Below are positions 50,007 to 60,100 of a DNA stretch of 64,000 bases, one piece after another. The notes beneath the pieces are model-generated. The model was not told the origin of the DNA. It saw only the letters and a program-made list of their open reading frames with translations, and searched no databases. The position numbers and the translations under genes are program-made. This DNA is from TMP-86 sp039807285 (GTDB lineage: Bacteria > Pseudomonadota > Gammaproteobacteria > Steroidobacterales > Steroidobacteraceae): contig JBGAGK010000021.1 in the NCBI GenBank assembly GCA_044226785.1, positions 1 to 64,000 of the forward strand. The letters are read 5' to 3'. Positions within the stretch are counted from its first letter, which is position 1. Every line of letters starts with the position of its first letter.

Positions 50007-50539
50007 GACTGCGCTCCCAGGGTCTGACCGTAGCGCTCGGTCTGCAGCAGACCCGCGCGTGTCACGGCCAGACAGCGTGTGTACGCGGAATTCCCGGTGG
50101 TCTCATGCAGGGCAACCGTAGCTGTACCCGCCGGGCCTGCCGCAAATCCCTCACGATTGAAGGTCACCGCCATGAGATTCGAATCCGCGACGAACGAATC
50201 GGAATTCCCGAATGTCTTCTGCAGGCGCAGCACCGGTTCCCCGGCGTCGACGGTCCCGTTGCCGTTGGCATCCGCGAACACGATCCAGCCATTGCTCCAG
50301 CTCGTGCCGGTGCCGGCGCAGGAGGCGCCGTCCGTGGATATGCACGCTGTCACCGGCAGGCCGCGCTTGATGGCCTCTCCTCGCGCGAACTGCAGATCGC
50401 CCAGAAGCAGGTTGACTTCGCTGGACATGCGATTGGAGACCGTGACGTAGCGGAAGGAAGGTACGCCGACCGCCGTGAGGATGGTTGCGATGCCCATGGC
50501 CACCAGCAATTCCACCATGTTGAATCCGCGAGCCCGCAT
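49997..50539 (-). CDS. fimT: FimT/FimU-type minor pseudopilin
   Basis: A 180-residue prepilin of the GspH/FimT group. Processing site is RARG then FNMVELLVAMGIATILTAVG. The C-terminal FimT domain has LLLGDLQFARGEAIKRGLPV, typical for the family, and three cysteines (ACIS, SCAG, RCLAV). ATG 50539 has GGGAG nine bases upstream and gives a short leader; an in-frame ATG at 50596 would add 19 residues. First gene of the fimT-pilVWXY1E operon. The 50597-50733 gap upstream should hold its promoter but I see no clear elements. Confidence 0.83.
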   Translation of the reverse strand: MRARGFNMVELLVAMGIATILTAVGVPSFRYVTVSNRMSSEVNLLLGDLQFARGEAIKRGLPVTACISTDGASCAGTGTSWSNGWIVFADANGNGTVDAGEPVLRLQKTFGNSDSFVADSNLMAVTFNREGFAAGPAGTATVALHETTGNSAYTRCLAVTRAGLLQTERYGQTLGAQSCS

Positions 50540-50733
50540 GCGGCAGGCTCCCGGTGCGCGTCGACATGGCAACAGTGGCGACGTGAATACTCGCATGTGG
50601 AGAATTCCACCATGCGCATCGGCGCATGCGGCGTGCGCCTCATCTCAATGGAGTGTGAAGAAGCCTTGCATCGAAGTGACTTCAGCGACGCTTCAGACAG
50701 TCAACGGTCAGCCTGTTTGCGGGAATGTTTCGG

Positions 50734-52113
50734 TCAGCTTGCAAGTCGCGGAAAGCGCACGCTGATCAGCGTCCCGTTGCCATCCGCCGGAGCGGCGATC
50801 TTCAGTTGTGCATCATGGGTCATGGCGATCTCGCGCACGATGGCAAGGCCGAGGCCGCTCCCTTCACCGGGTGATCCGTCGAGACGATGGAACCGCTCCA
50901 GCACCCGCTCGCGCTCGTCGACCGGAATGCCGGGGCCGTTGTCCTCCACTTCGATCACCGGGTGCTCCGCGCCCTTGAGCCGCAGCGTGACGGTTCCGCC
51001 CGCCTGCGTGTACTTCAAGGCGTTGTCCAGGAGATTGCGGATCAGCTCGCGCAGGAGCGTGGCATCGCCGGCAACCCGCGCCGGTTCCAGTTCGAACCCC
51101 AGGTCCATGTCCCGCTCATGCGCCCGGGGCACCCATTCCTGCACGAGCTCCTCGCACAATGGCTCCAGGTCCAGCGGCACGAGCGCAACCGAACCGCGCT
51201 CGCCGGGTTCGGCGCGCGCCAGCGTCAGAAGCTGCGCGGCAAGGCGCGCAGCCTTGCCCACGGCGCGATGCAGTTGCGTCAGCTCGTGCTGCTGCTGTGC
51301 CGGCAGGCCGCTGCGATCCAGCAGCTCCGCCTGGGTCAGCATCGCGGCGAGCGGCGTGCGAAGCTGATGGGCGGCATTGGCGATGAACCGCTGCTGCACT
51401 CCGATCGCCTCGCGCAATCGCAGCAGCAGGTCGTTGATGGCCTCGACCAGAGGGCGGGTCTCCTCGGGAGACCGGTCCACCGGCACGGGCCGCAGGTCGC
51501 GATGTGAGCGCATCGCCAGGTCCTGGCGCAGCCTGTTCAAGGGCACCAGACCCCAGGCCACGCCAAACCACACAAGCACCATGGTCAGTGTGGCCAGCAT
51601 GAGGCTGGGCACCAGATTCGCCAGCAGCACCTCACGGATGAGATGCTGGCGCTTGGCCGTGGTCTCCGCGGCTTCCACCACGGCCATCGGACCTTTCGCT
51701 CCAGCTGCGGTCAGCGGCACCGGAAGCGCCACGACCCGGATCGGCCTGCCATGGATCATCGAGTCGAAATAGCTCACTTCATGGATGCCCGCTCGCGCGG
51801 CGGGCAGATCGGACTCACCGGCAATGGTACGTCCCTGAGAGTCGAGGATGCGGAAGAACATTTCGTCCTTGGAGTCGATCAGCAGCACCTGCTGGGCGAT
51901 GCGCGGCAGATCGAACTTCATCTGGCCATTCTCATCCAGGCTCAGATGGGGCGCCATGGCCAGCGCAGGGTCGATAAGCGCCCGGTCGTAGGCCATCGTG
52001 GCCACATGGAGTGCGATGAAATAGGTCAGCGCGGCACTGATCAGCACCACGGCGAGCAGTGCCGGCAACAGCAGAACGAGAAGGCGGGTGCGTATGTTCA
52101 GGCGAGGCGTCAA
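50734..52113 (-). CDS. Sensor histidine kinase of the QseC/PmrB/TctE type
   Basis: A 459-residue membrane kinase. Two membrane helices (about residues 12-36 and 163-187) enclose a periplasmic sensor of the two-component sensor N-domain kind found in TctE, QseC and PmrB. A HAMP-like linker (LVPLNRLRQDLAMRSHRDLR) leads to the H-box IANAAHQLRTPLAAMLTQAE, N-box LIRNLLDNALKYT and G-boxes DNGPGIP and GSGLGLAIVREIA. Start is a TTG (52113) in a TTGA overlap with the regulator stop; no better start is visible. It is next to, but divergent from, the sugar-transfer/RND operon and may control it. Confidence 0.85.
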   Translation of the reverse strand: MTPRLNIRTRLLVLLLPALLAVVLISAALTYFIALHVATMAYDRALIDPALAMAPHLSLDENGQMKFDLPRIAQQVLLIDSKDEMFFRILDSQGRTIAGESDLPAARAGIHEVSYFDSMIHGRPIRVVALPVPLTAAGAKGPMAVVEAAETTAKRQHLIREVLLANLVPSLMLATLTMVLVWFGVAWGLVPLNRLRQDLAMRSHRDLRPVPVDRSPEETRPLVEAINDLLLRLREAIGVQQRFIANAAHQLRTPLAAMLTQAELLDRSGLPAQQQHELTQLHRAVGKAARLAAQLLTLARAEPGERGSVALVPLDLEPLCEELVQEWVPRAHERDMDLGFELEPARVAGDATLLRELIRNLLDNALKYTQAGGTVTLRLKGAEHPVIEVEDNGPGIPVDERERVLERFHRLDGSPGEGSGLGLAIVREIAMTHDAQLKIAAPADGNGTLISVRFPRLAS

Positions 52114-52796
52114 TGCCTCAGTTCCGGATCTTCCAGCAGGTAACCAAAACCGCGCACCGCACGGATCTGCGGGCCGGCATCACCGAGCTTGCGGCGCAGG
52201 CGCGAGATGTGCACCTCGATGGTATTTGGCGTGACATCCTGCTCCCAGTCCTTCACCGACTCGGTGATGCGCTTCTTGGAGATCACCTTCCCGAGCTGGC
52301 GCATCAGTACCTCGAGGATGGTCCACTCACGCGCCGTGAGCGAGATTTCCTGGTCACCCATGTAGGCACGAAGGGCGGTGGTGTCCATGCGCAACGGACC
52401 ACACACGAGCTGCGGCATTCGTTCATTGTCGGCACGCCGCATCAGCGCCCGCACGCGTGCCTCGAACTCGCCCAGTGCGAACGGCTTGGTGAGATAGTCA
52501 TCGGCACCCAGGTCCAGGCCATTGATGCGATCTTCGACGCGATCGCGTGCCGTGAGGACCAGTACCGGGGTCTTGCTGCCGCGTGCACGGAGACGCCTCA
52601 GGATCTCGAATCCGTCGATGCCGGGAAGCCCGATATCCAGCACCACGAGATCATACGACTCGCTTTGCAGGTAGGAATCCGCCCGTTCTCCATGGGCGAC
52701 ACGGTCCACGGCGAATCCGGGCATGACCAGCGATCGCAGCAGACCGTCGGCCAGCATTTCATTGTCTTCGACCAGCAGGATGCGGGGGGCTTTCAT
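52110..52796 (-). CDS. OmpR/PhoB-family response regulator (QseB/PmrA/TctD-like)
   Basis: A 228-residue regulator. The receiver has VEDNEMLADGLLRSL, phospho-acceptor Asp54 (LVVLDIGLPGIDG) and the conserved T and K (VLTARDR, LTKPFALGEFE). The C-terminal winged helix is ISLTAREWTILEVLMRQLGK with NTIEVHISRLRRKLGD as recognition helix. It is paired with the kinase by a four-base stop/start overlap. The intergenic region 52797-52979 to the GT2 gene is about 180 bases, enough for divergent promoters. An imperfect inverted pair ACATT-N10-AATGT (52852-52871) lies there but is not a recognised box. Confidence 0.88.
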   Translation of the reverse strand: MKAPRILLVEDNEMLADGLLRSLVMPGFAVDRVAHGERADSYLQSESYDLVVLDIGLPGIDGFEILRRLRARGSKTPVLVLTARDRVEDRINGLDLGADDYLTKPFALGEFEARVRALMRRADNERMPQLVCGPLRMDTTALRAYMGDQEISLTAREWTILEVLMRQLGKVISKKRITESVKDWEQDVTPNTIEVHISRLRRKLGDAGPQIRAVRGFGYLLEDPELRH

Positions 52797-52979
52797 GGCT
52801 TCATTGGACAACGAAGCTGGTCCCGCAGGAACCTGTTTTGCCGCTTTCAGCACATTAAATTTGCGCAATGTACGCTTGCTGTCGCGTCGCGGGCCTGTCT
52901 CAAACCTTGCGAAACTGGCGCCCGCAGATGAGAGGTGGAAACCTTGGTACCCGACAGGAACGAACAGCAGACTGACCCC

Positions 52980-54026
52980 ATGAACGAGCACCGCATGTCG
53001 GCCCGGCGCGGCCCGCTGCAGTTGATCCGCCCCGATGCGCCGGCCGAGCCGCCCGCCGGAGCATTCCGGATGTCATGTGTGGTACCGGCATTCAACGAGG
53101 CCGCCGGCATTGCGGGTTTTCTCGAAGCGTTGAGAAAATCGATCGAGTCACTGACTGCGGACTACGAGATCATCGTCGTCAATGACGGCAGCACCGACGG
53201 TTCGCGTGAGAAAATTCTGCACTCATCCGTCGCCTCGCGGGTTCGCTACGTCGAGTTGTCGCGCAATTTCGGCAAGGAGGCCGCCATCCAGGCGGGCCTG
53301 GACCTTGCCAGTGGCGAGTGCACCGTCATCCTGGATGCGGACTTCCAGCATCCACCCGAACTGATCCAGACCATGGTGCAACGCTGGTGCGCCGGCGTGC
53401 ACATGGTATATGCCGTGCGCCGGGATCGCAGGGGCGAGGGCTGGATCAAGCGAACCGCAGTCGCTGCGTTCTACCGTATCCTGTCGCATTCCCGGGACCC
53501 CGAGATCCCCGCAAACGCGGGCGATTTCCGGTTGCTCGACCGGCGCGTCGTGCACGCGCTGCGGGCACTGCCCGAACGCGACCGGTTCATGAAAGGGTTG
53601 TATGCGTGGGTGGGCTTTCGTTCCGAGCCGGTCGAATACACACCCGCCGCCCGCCGAAGCGGACAGACCCGGTTCGGCGCACTCAGACTTGCATCACTGG
53701 CGGCAACAGGCCTGACCTCGTTTTCGAACCTGCCGCTTCGCTGGGTGGCCGCAGCCGGCGCATTGATCTCCACCAGTGCGCTGTGCATGTCCTGCTGGCT
53801 GGTGCTGGAGAAGATCTTCCTCGGGCAACCGATTGCGGGTTTCGCAACCCTGGGCGCCGCGATATTCTTTTTTTCCGGCATCCAGTTGCTGGCGCTGGGC
53901 ATCGTCGGAGAGTATGTCGGCCGCATCTTCAATGAAGTCAAACAGCGGCCACGCTACCTGGTCGCAGAAGACTCGGGCGCCGTTGCAACCGTCGGGGCCG
54001 GGATCCACAAGGCTCTGGGCACGTGA
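52980..54026 (+). CDS. Polyprenyl-phosphate glycosyltransferase, GT2 family (ArnC/GtrB-like)
   Basis: A 348-residue GT2 protein. The nucleotide-binding segment is SCVVPAFNEAAGIAGFL, with IIVVNDGSTDGSREKI and the metal-binding VILDADFQHPPELIQTM; it ends with two C-terminal membrane helices (residues about 255-320), the layout of ArnC, GtrB and Francisella FlmF2. These enzymes load a sugar onto undecaprenyl phosphate on the cytoplasmic face. The start is unsure: ATG 52980 or a GTG at 52935. It is the first gene of an operon with a deacetylase and a GT39 protein. The donor sugar is unknown. Confidence 0.85.
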   Translation: MNEHRMSARRGPLQLIRPDAPAEPPAGAFRMSCVVPAFNEAAGIAGFLEALRKSIESLTADYEIIVVNDGSTDGSREKILHSSVASRVRYVELSRNFGKEAAIQAGLDLASGECTVILDADFQHPPELIQTMVQRWCAGVHMVYAVRRDRRGEGWIKRTAVAAFYRILSHSRDPEIPANAGDFRLLDRRVVHALRALPERDRFMKGLYAWVGFRSEPVEYTPAARRSGQTRFGALRLASLAATGLTSFSNLPLRWVAAAGALISTSALCMSCWLVLEKIFLGQPIAGFATLGAAIFFFSGIQLLALGIVGEYVGRIFNEVKQRPRYLVAEDSGAVATVGAGIHKALGT

Positions 54027-54835
54027 ATGCCGCGCCTGTGAACATGGCGCCACCACGCCGCGTGGCCCTTTGCGCCGATGACTTCGGCGCCAGCGCGGGC
54101 GCCTCGCTGGCCATCCTGGATCTGGCGAGGCTCGGCGCGATCAGTTCCACCACCTGCCTGGTCCATGCGCCCTTCATCGACCAGTTCGCGCGGAGCCTGC
54201 GGGGCCTTGCGCCCGACGTCAGCATCGGGCTGCATCTGGACCTGACCGAGTTCGCGCCGGCATCGCAACGTGATTCGTTGCGACGGTGGCTGCTGCACGG
54301 ATTTCTGCTGCGAAACATTTCACAGACCCGGGTTCTGGACGGCATCCGCAGGCAACTGGACCGCTTCGAGGAACTGTTCGGACAGGCGCCCGCCTTCGTC
54401 GACGGCCATCAGCATGTTCACCAGATTCCAGGCATCCGGGAGCCCCTGCTGGAAGAGCTGCAGCAGCGCCATGGACGGTCGGTGGCCATCCGTTCCACCT
54501 GCACGCGCGGTCCGCACGGCTTCAAGGGGTGGCTCATCGAGGGGCTCGGCGGGCGTTCATTGCGGACCTTGGTCGAGCTCCGCGCGCTGTCCGCCAATAC
54601 CGATTTTGCGGGTGCCTACGACCTGCGCTCGATGAGCACGTTCAGCCAGTCGATGCATCACTGGTTGCGCACCATCGCCAACGGCGGTCTGATCATGTGC
54701 CACCCCGAACTGCCCCGGAAGCGCCGCCTGCCCGCCAATGCCCGCCAGGCTGAATACTGCTTCCTGGCCTCACCGGCCTGGCCCGAGCTGCGCGCGAGCC
54801 TCAACATCCAGCTTCAACCATTCACGGCCTCCTGA
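54023..54835 (+). CDS. ChbG/YdjC-family carbohydrate deacetylase (NaxD-like)
   Basis: A 270-residue YdjC/ChbG family enzyme. The metal-site segments are CADDFGASAG (Asp19, Asp20), VSIGLHLDLTEF (His) and FVDGHQHVHQIPGI (two His), with CHPELPRKRR near the C-terminus, all typical. Members remove N-acetyl groups from sugars; Francisella NaxD deacetylates undecaprenyl-phosphate N-acetylgalactosamine and Acinetobacter NaxD acts in lipid A galactosamine addition. The GTG start overlaps the GT2 stop by GTGA, and its stop overlaps the next gene by TGATG. Activity is inferred from these neighbours. Confidence 0.83.
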   Translation: MNAAPVNMAPPRRVALCADDFGASAGASLAILDLARLGAISSTTCLVHAPFIDQFARSLRGLAPDVSIGLHLDLTEFAPASQRDSLRRWLLHGFLLRNISQTRVLDGIRRQLDRFEELFGQAPAFVDGHQHVHQIPGIREPLLEELQQRHGRSVAIRSTCTRGPHGFKGWLIEGLGGRSLRTLVELRALSANTDFAGAYDLRSMSTFSQSMHHWLRTIANGGLIMCHPELPRKRRLPANARQAEYCFLASPAWPELRASLNIQLQPFTAS

Positions 54836-55971
54836 TGAGGGTCGCCTCACGGCACCTGGAGTCGCGCATCCAGGCCCCGGCCCTGTGGTTCGTCCTGTAC
54901 CTGCTTGCGTTCCTGCTGTTCTGGGCGGCCACACCCTGGCTGCTGGGCATGCAGCCACCCTCGGACAATTTCGAACAGCTGAACTGGGCGCTGCATCCCG
55001 CGCTGGGCTATTCCAAGCACCCGCCGCTTCCCACGCTCGTCCTGTGGCTGTTCGAGCGGATCGCACCGGCCGGAATCGTGCTGACCTATGCCCTGGGCGG
55101 GTTGCAGGTGCTGACCCTGATCACGCTGGCGTGGTTCACCGGCCGCAGGTCGCTCGATGAGCGGCGCGCCTTGCTCGGCGCGCTGGTCATCACCTGCATC
55201 AGCTACTACACGCTGCGGCTGCACTACTACAACCACAACACGGCGCTGATGTGCGCCACCGCCGCATCCATGTTGTGCACGTGGCAGGCCGTCCACATGC
55301 GCGGATACCGATGGTGGGTGGCCTTGGGCATCTGCTGGGCAGCGGGCCTCATGAGCAAATACCAGATGGCGCTCGGCATCGCCTGCAACGTCGCATTCGT
55401 GGCGAGCCAGATGCGCTCACGCTCGGCCCCACGCTGCCTGTACGGTCTTTGCATCAGCGCATGCATCGCGGCCCTGCTGTGTGTGCCGCACCTGATCTGG
55501 CTGATCCAACATCACTTTCCGTCCTTTGCCTACGCAGGGGCCCAACTCGGTGCGGCGCTGTCCCTGGCGGGGCGTGCCGACAGCCTGCTGCGCTTCTTCG
55601 CGAGCCAGACGCTGCGCCTGCTGCCGGCGATGGTGGTGCTGGCGATATGGCGGTGGCTGGGTTCGCGCCAGATGTCATCCGGCGATGAAGGCCCGGCCCT
55701 GACGGTGACCCCCAACGCTGCCACGGCCAGGCAATTCTGGACCATCCATGCGTGGGGGCCCTTTCTGCTCATGGCGGCGATGACGGTCTTCGGGGGAGTG
55801 GATCTCGAGATGCACTGGGGAACGGCATACCTGTGGGCACTGCCGCTGTGGTACCTGTCGCTGGCCGATGGCGAGCGTGCGACACGTCTTTCTGTCCAGG
55901 ACGCCTTCGCGGTCCTCGCGATCGTGCAGGCCTTGTTGATGACGGGGAAAGTCCTGTTCCCCGAGGCATGA
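54835..55971 (+). CDS. Membrane glycosyltransferase of the GT39/ArnT-like family
   Basis: A 378-residue polytopic protein with about nine or ten hydrophobic helices. The N-terminal part has PPSDNFEQLNWALHPALGYS and KHPPLPTLVLWLF, the acidic first periplasmic loop followed by a H-P-P-L motif as in ArnT-like transferases. Such enzymes move a sugar from undecaprenyl phosphate to lipid A or another envelope acceptor. It lacks the large C-terminal soluble domain of ArnT (about 550 residues), so the acceptor may differ. ATG 54835 shares one base with the previous stop. The downstream efflux gene overlaps by ATGA. Confidence 0.78.
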   Translation: MRVASRHLESRIQAPALWFVLYLLAFLLFWAATPWLLGMQPPSDNFEQLNWALHPALGYSKHPPLPTLVLWLFERIAPAGIVLTYALGGLQVLTLITLAWFTGRRSLDERRALLGALVITCISYYTLRLHYYNHNTALMCATAASMLCTWQAVHMRGYRWWVALGICWAAGLMSKYQMALGIACNVAFVASQMRSRSAPRCLYGLCISACIAALLCVPHLIWLIQHHFPSFAYAGAQLGAALSLAGRADSLLRFFASQTLRLLPAMVVLAIWRWLGSRQMSSGDEGPALTVTPNAATARQFWTIHAWGPFLLMAAMTVFGGVDLEMHWGTAYLWALPLWYLSLADGERATRLSVQDAFAVLAIVQALLMTGKVLFPEA

Positions 55972-57170
55972 CCATGATGCCTGCACGGATGAACCACCCG
56001 CCCCGCGGGTCCGCACATGGGCAGTGGCGTGTCATCACAACCCTGGCCACCCTGGTGCTGATCAGCACCGTGACTGCCCTCGGGTCATCCTCCCGCCTTG
56101 CATTTGCAGCGGGCACCGAAGAACCGGCGGGCGGCACCTTTCATCCGACCGACAGGCAACTCCACACCCTGACCGTCGATACCGTAACTCCGGCCCGTTT
56201 CGAGGATGTGATCATCGCCGAAGGGCGTCTGGGATTCGATTCAGATCATGCGACACCGGTCTACTCGGCCTACACCGGGCGGGTCCTCGAGGTACTCGCC
56301 CACGCCGGTCAGCGCGTGGCCCGCGGTCAGATTCTGGCTCGCCTCGATGCGGGCGAATTCTCGCAGGGCCTGGGCGAGCTGCGCAGCAGTGCTGCACAGC
56401 TCGAGCTCGCACGCAGCGTCGTGCAGCGCAAGCGTGCGTTGCTGGAGGTGAAGGGCGCCTCGCAACAGGACGTGGAGCAGGCCGAGGCTGATCTGGCCAC
56501 CGCACGTGCGGCCCATGATGCCGCATCCATCCATCTGCGCAGCCTCGGAGCGACCCAGGCAGATCTGGACCGGATGTCCAGGGCCCCGAGCCTGGTTGAT
56601 CCGGCGCTGGTGCGCGCCCCGATTGCCGGCATCCTGACCGACCGGCAGGTCGGGCCCGGTCAGTTCGTGCAGGCCGGAAATTCCACACCCCTGTTCACGG
56701 TTGCCGACACCAGCCGTATCTGGCTATGGGCCGATGTGCGCGAGTCGGATGCAGCGAAGGTGCGCCTCGGGCAACCAGTGGAGGCTGAGCTGTCGGCACT
56801 GACTGGCCGGAAACTCGGCGGCCGGCTGGATTTCGTATCAGCCACCATCGACCCCGACACCCACCGGCTCGCTGCCCACGCAACGCTCGACAACCGCGAT
56901 GGGAGCCTCAAGCCCCAGATGCTGGCGACGGTGCGCATCCACATGGGAGACGCGCGCACCTCACCGTCGGTACCCGAATCGGCCATCGTGCTGGATGGCG
57001 AAGCAGCGCGGATCTGGGTGCTGAACACGGATGGCAGCATCGCCGCGCGCAGGGTGTCGCTCGGCCGGCGCGACCCACCGGCCGTCGAGATCACCAGCGG
57101 GCTGCGGGTCGGTGAACGGATCGTGACCCGCGGAGCGCTGTTCGTCGACGCCGCCAGCCAGGGTCCTTGA
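55968..57170 (+). CDS. RND efflux periplasmic adaptor (membrane fusion protein)
   Basis: A 400-residue HlyD/CusB-CzcB-like adaptor. A signal or anchor segment (ITTLATLVLISTVTALGSSS) precedes a lipoyl-type beta region (TPVYSAYTGRVLEVLAHAGQ), an alpha-helical hairpin (residues about 125-185, ELRSSAAQLELARSVVQRKR) and the beta-barrel APIAGILTDRQVGPGQFVQAGN and VPESAIVLDGEAARIWVLN. It bridges the inner-membrane pump and the outer-membrane channel. There is no His/Met-rich metal segment, so metal specificity is not evident. ATG 55968 overlaps the glycosyltransferase stop by four bases, an unusual link between sugar transfer and efflux genes. Confidence 0.86.
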   Translation: MTMMPARMNHPPRGSAHGQWRVITTLATLVLISTVTALGSSSRLAFAAGTEEPAGGTFHPTDRQLHTLTVDTVTPARFEDVIIAEGRLGFDSDHATPVYSAYTGRVLEVLAHAGQRVARGQILARLDAGEFSQGLGELRSSAAQLELARSVVQRKRALLEVKGASQQDVEQAEADLATARAAHDAASIHLRSLGATQADLDRMSRAPSLVDPALVRAPIAGILTDRQVGPGQFVQAGNSTPLFTVADTSRIWLWADVRESDAAKVRLGQPVEAELSALTGRKLGGRLDFVSATIDPDTHRLAAHATLDNRDGSLKPQMLATVRIHMGDARTSPSVPESAIVLDGEAARIWVLNTDGSIAARRVSLGRRDPPAVEITSGLRVGERIVTRGALFVDAASQGP

Positions 57171-57177
57171 GCCCGGC

Positions 57178-60100
57178 GTGAACGCCATCGTCTCGTTCGC
57201 ACTTCGCCAGCGCGTGCTGATCGCCGCGCTGCTGGCGCTGGCGCTCGGCGCCGGCGCGGCCGGATTCGCCGCCCTGAACATCGAGGCGTATCCGGACCCG
57301 GTTCCGCCGCTGGTCGATGTCATCACCCAGTCCTCCGGCCTGTCGGCCGAGGAGATCGAGCGCTACATCACCATTCCGATCGAAGTGCAGATGGCAGGGA
57401 TCCCGCATGTCACGGCCATCCGCACCATCTCCCTGTTCGGCTTGTCGGACGTGAAGATCCAGTTCACCTACGAGTTCACCTACCAGCAGGCCGAGCAGTG
57501 GGTGATCAACCGGCTGTCGCAGCTCCCTGCCCTGCTCAACAACGCGCAGCCGCAGATATCCCCGACCAGTGCCGTGGGCGAGATCTACCGTTACGCGCTG
57601 ACTGCACCGCCCGGATTCTCCCTCGCCGACCTCAAGACCCTGCAGGACTGGGTGCTGGAGCGGCGCCTGAAGGCGGTGCCGGGCGTGATCGACGTGACCG
57701 GGTGGGGGGGCCTCACGCGCACCTATGATGTCGCGATCGACCAGACGAAGCTGACCGGCTACGGCCTGTCCCTGTCGCGGGTGCTGCAGGCGCTGGGCAA
57801 TTCCAATGTCAATGTCGGCGGACAGACCATCAGCATCGGCTCCCAGTCGGCTGTGGTGCGCGGCGTCGGCCTGATCCATTCGCTCGACGATCTGCGTCAT
57901 ACCCTGGTCGCCAACGTGCACGGCACACCGATCACCATCGCCGATGTGGCCGATGTCCGGCCAGGGCACCAGCCGCGGCTGGGCATCGCAGGACGCGACG
58001 GCATCGACGACGAGGTGCAGGGCATCGTGCTCATGCGTCGTGGCGCGCAGAGCAGCCCGACCATCAAGGCCATACGCGCGGAGATCGGCCGCATCAACGA
58101 TTCCGGCGTCCTTCCGCCCGGCGTGCGCATCCAGGGCTACTACGACCGGAGCGACCTGATCAGCGTGACCACACACACGGTGCTTGAGAACATGCTTGCC
58201 GGGATCGCGCTGATCTTTCTGCTGCAGTGGCTGTTTCTCGGCAACCTGCGCAGCGCACTGGTCGTGTCGGCAACGATCCCCTTCGCCCTGAGCTTTGCCA
58301 TCGTGCTGATGGTGATGCGCGGCGAGTCGGCCAACCTGCTGTCGGTCGGCGCCATCGACTTCGGGCTGGTGGTGGATGCCACCGTCATCATGGTGGAAAA
58401 CATCTTCCGCCATCTGAGCGAGGCCGGCACGCATGCCGATGCCGAACCCTCGCGGCTGCACGAACTGCGCACGCCGATCGGTTTCGGCCGCCGGTACGGC
58501 ATCATCGCCAACGCCGCCGCGGAAGTCTCGCAGCCGATCTTCTTCGCGGCCTCGATCATCATCGCCGGTTTCGTGCCTCTGTTCACGCTCTCAGGCATCG
58601 AGGGGCACATCTTTGGCCCGATGGCCAGGACCTACGGTTATGCCATCCTCGGCGGCCTGATCGCCACTTTCACGGTGGCGCCGGCCCTCTCGGCACTGCT
58701 CCTTCCGGAGCGGATTTCCGAAGGCCAGACCTGGGTGGTGGCACGATTGCGCCGCTGGAGCGAGCCGGCCGTGGACTTTGCACTGGAGCATCGCCGTCTG
58801 ATGCTGGGCGGAGCGCTGGTGATGCTGGTGCTGGCCGTGCTTGCGGCCCGGGGACTGGGCCTCGAGTTCCTGCCCAAGCTGGAGGAAGGCAATCTGTGGG
58901 TGCGGGCTACCTTTCCCAGTTCGATTTCGCTCCAGGAAGCCAACGGCTATGTGAATCACATGCGCGCCGTGATGCGCGCCTACCCGGAAGTCCAGACCGT
59001 GGTGTCCCAGCACGGCCGCCCCGACGATGGCACCGATGCCACAGGCTTCTTCAATGCCGAGTTCTTCGTGCCGCTGAAGCCCTTCGACACCTGGCCTGCC
59101 GGCATCGACAAGGAGGAGCTGACGCGCCGCATGACTCACCGCCTGAGCGAAGAGTTCCCCGGCGTCGAGTTCAACTTCTCCCAGTACATCGAGGACAACG
59201 TCGAGGAGGCCGCGTCGGGGGTGAAGGGCGAGAATTCGGTGAAGGTCTACGGTCCGAATCTCGAACAGCTGGAAAAGACCGCCCGCCAGATCGAGGCCGT
59301 GCTCAGCCGTGTGCGGGGCGTCACGGATCTTGCGGTATTCCGCTCGCTCGGCCAGCCGACGGTGCGCATCGACATCGATCGTGAGCGGGCCGCCCGCTTC
59401 GGCCTGTCGACCGGTGAGATCAACGCCGTGATCCAGGCTGCCATCGGTGGTCAGGCGGCCGGGGATCTCTACCAGGAAAACAGCGACCGTCATTTCCCGA
59501 TGATCGTGCGCCTGGCGGCCCGCTTCCGCGCGGATCCCGCATCCATCGAGCGCATCCCCGTGGCCGCGACCAGTCCGGACGGCGGCACCATGCAGATTCC
59601 GCTCGGCGATGTGGCCCAGGTGCGTGTGGTCTCGGGCGCGGCGTTCATCTATCGCGAAGGCCAGGAACGCTACGTTCCGATCAAGTTCAGCGTGCGCGGG
59701 CGCGACCTGGGCGGCGCGGTGCTCGAAGCGCAGGAACGCATCGCCCGGGAAGTGCCGCTACCGGCAGGCTACCACCTGGAATGGGTGGGCGAGTTCGGCA
59801 ATCTGCAGGAAGCGCTGGGCCGACTCGGCATTGCCGTGCCAATGGCGCTGCTCCTGATCGGCTTGTTGCTGTACCTGAACTTCGGGAACCTGCGTGACGT
59901 GCTGCTGGCCGCCAGCGTCATTCCCATGAGCCTGCTCGGCGGCATATTCGCACTTTTCCTGACCGGCACCGCATTTTCCATCTCCGCCGCCATCGGCTTC
60001 ATCGCCCTGTTCGGCATCGCCGCGATGGACGGAATCCTCGTGCTCTCGTTCTACAACCTCAGCCTCAGATCGGGCATGGAACGTGCGCATGCAATGGCGT

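Noticed and set aside
57091..58461. Minus-strand frame of 456 codons over the RND pump
   Set aside because: Antisense to a full-length RND permease; composition and lack of motifs mark it as a GC-driven shadow.
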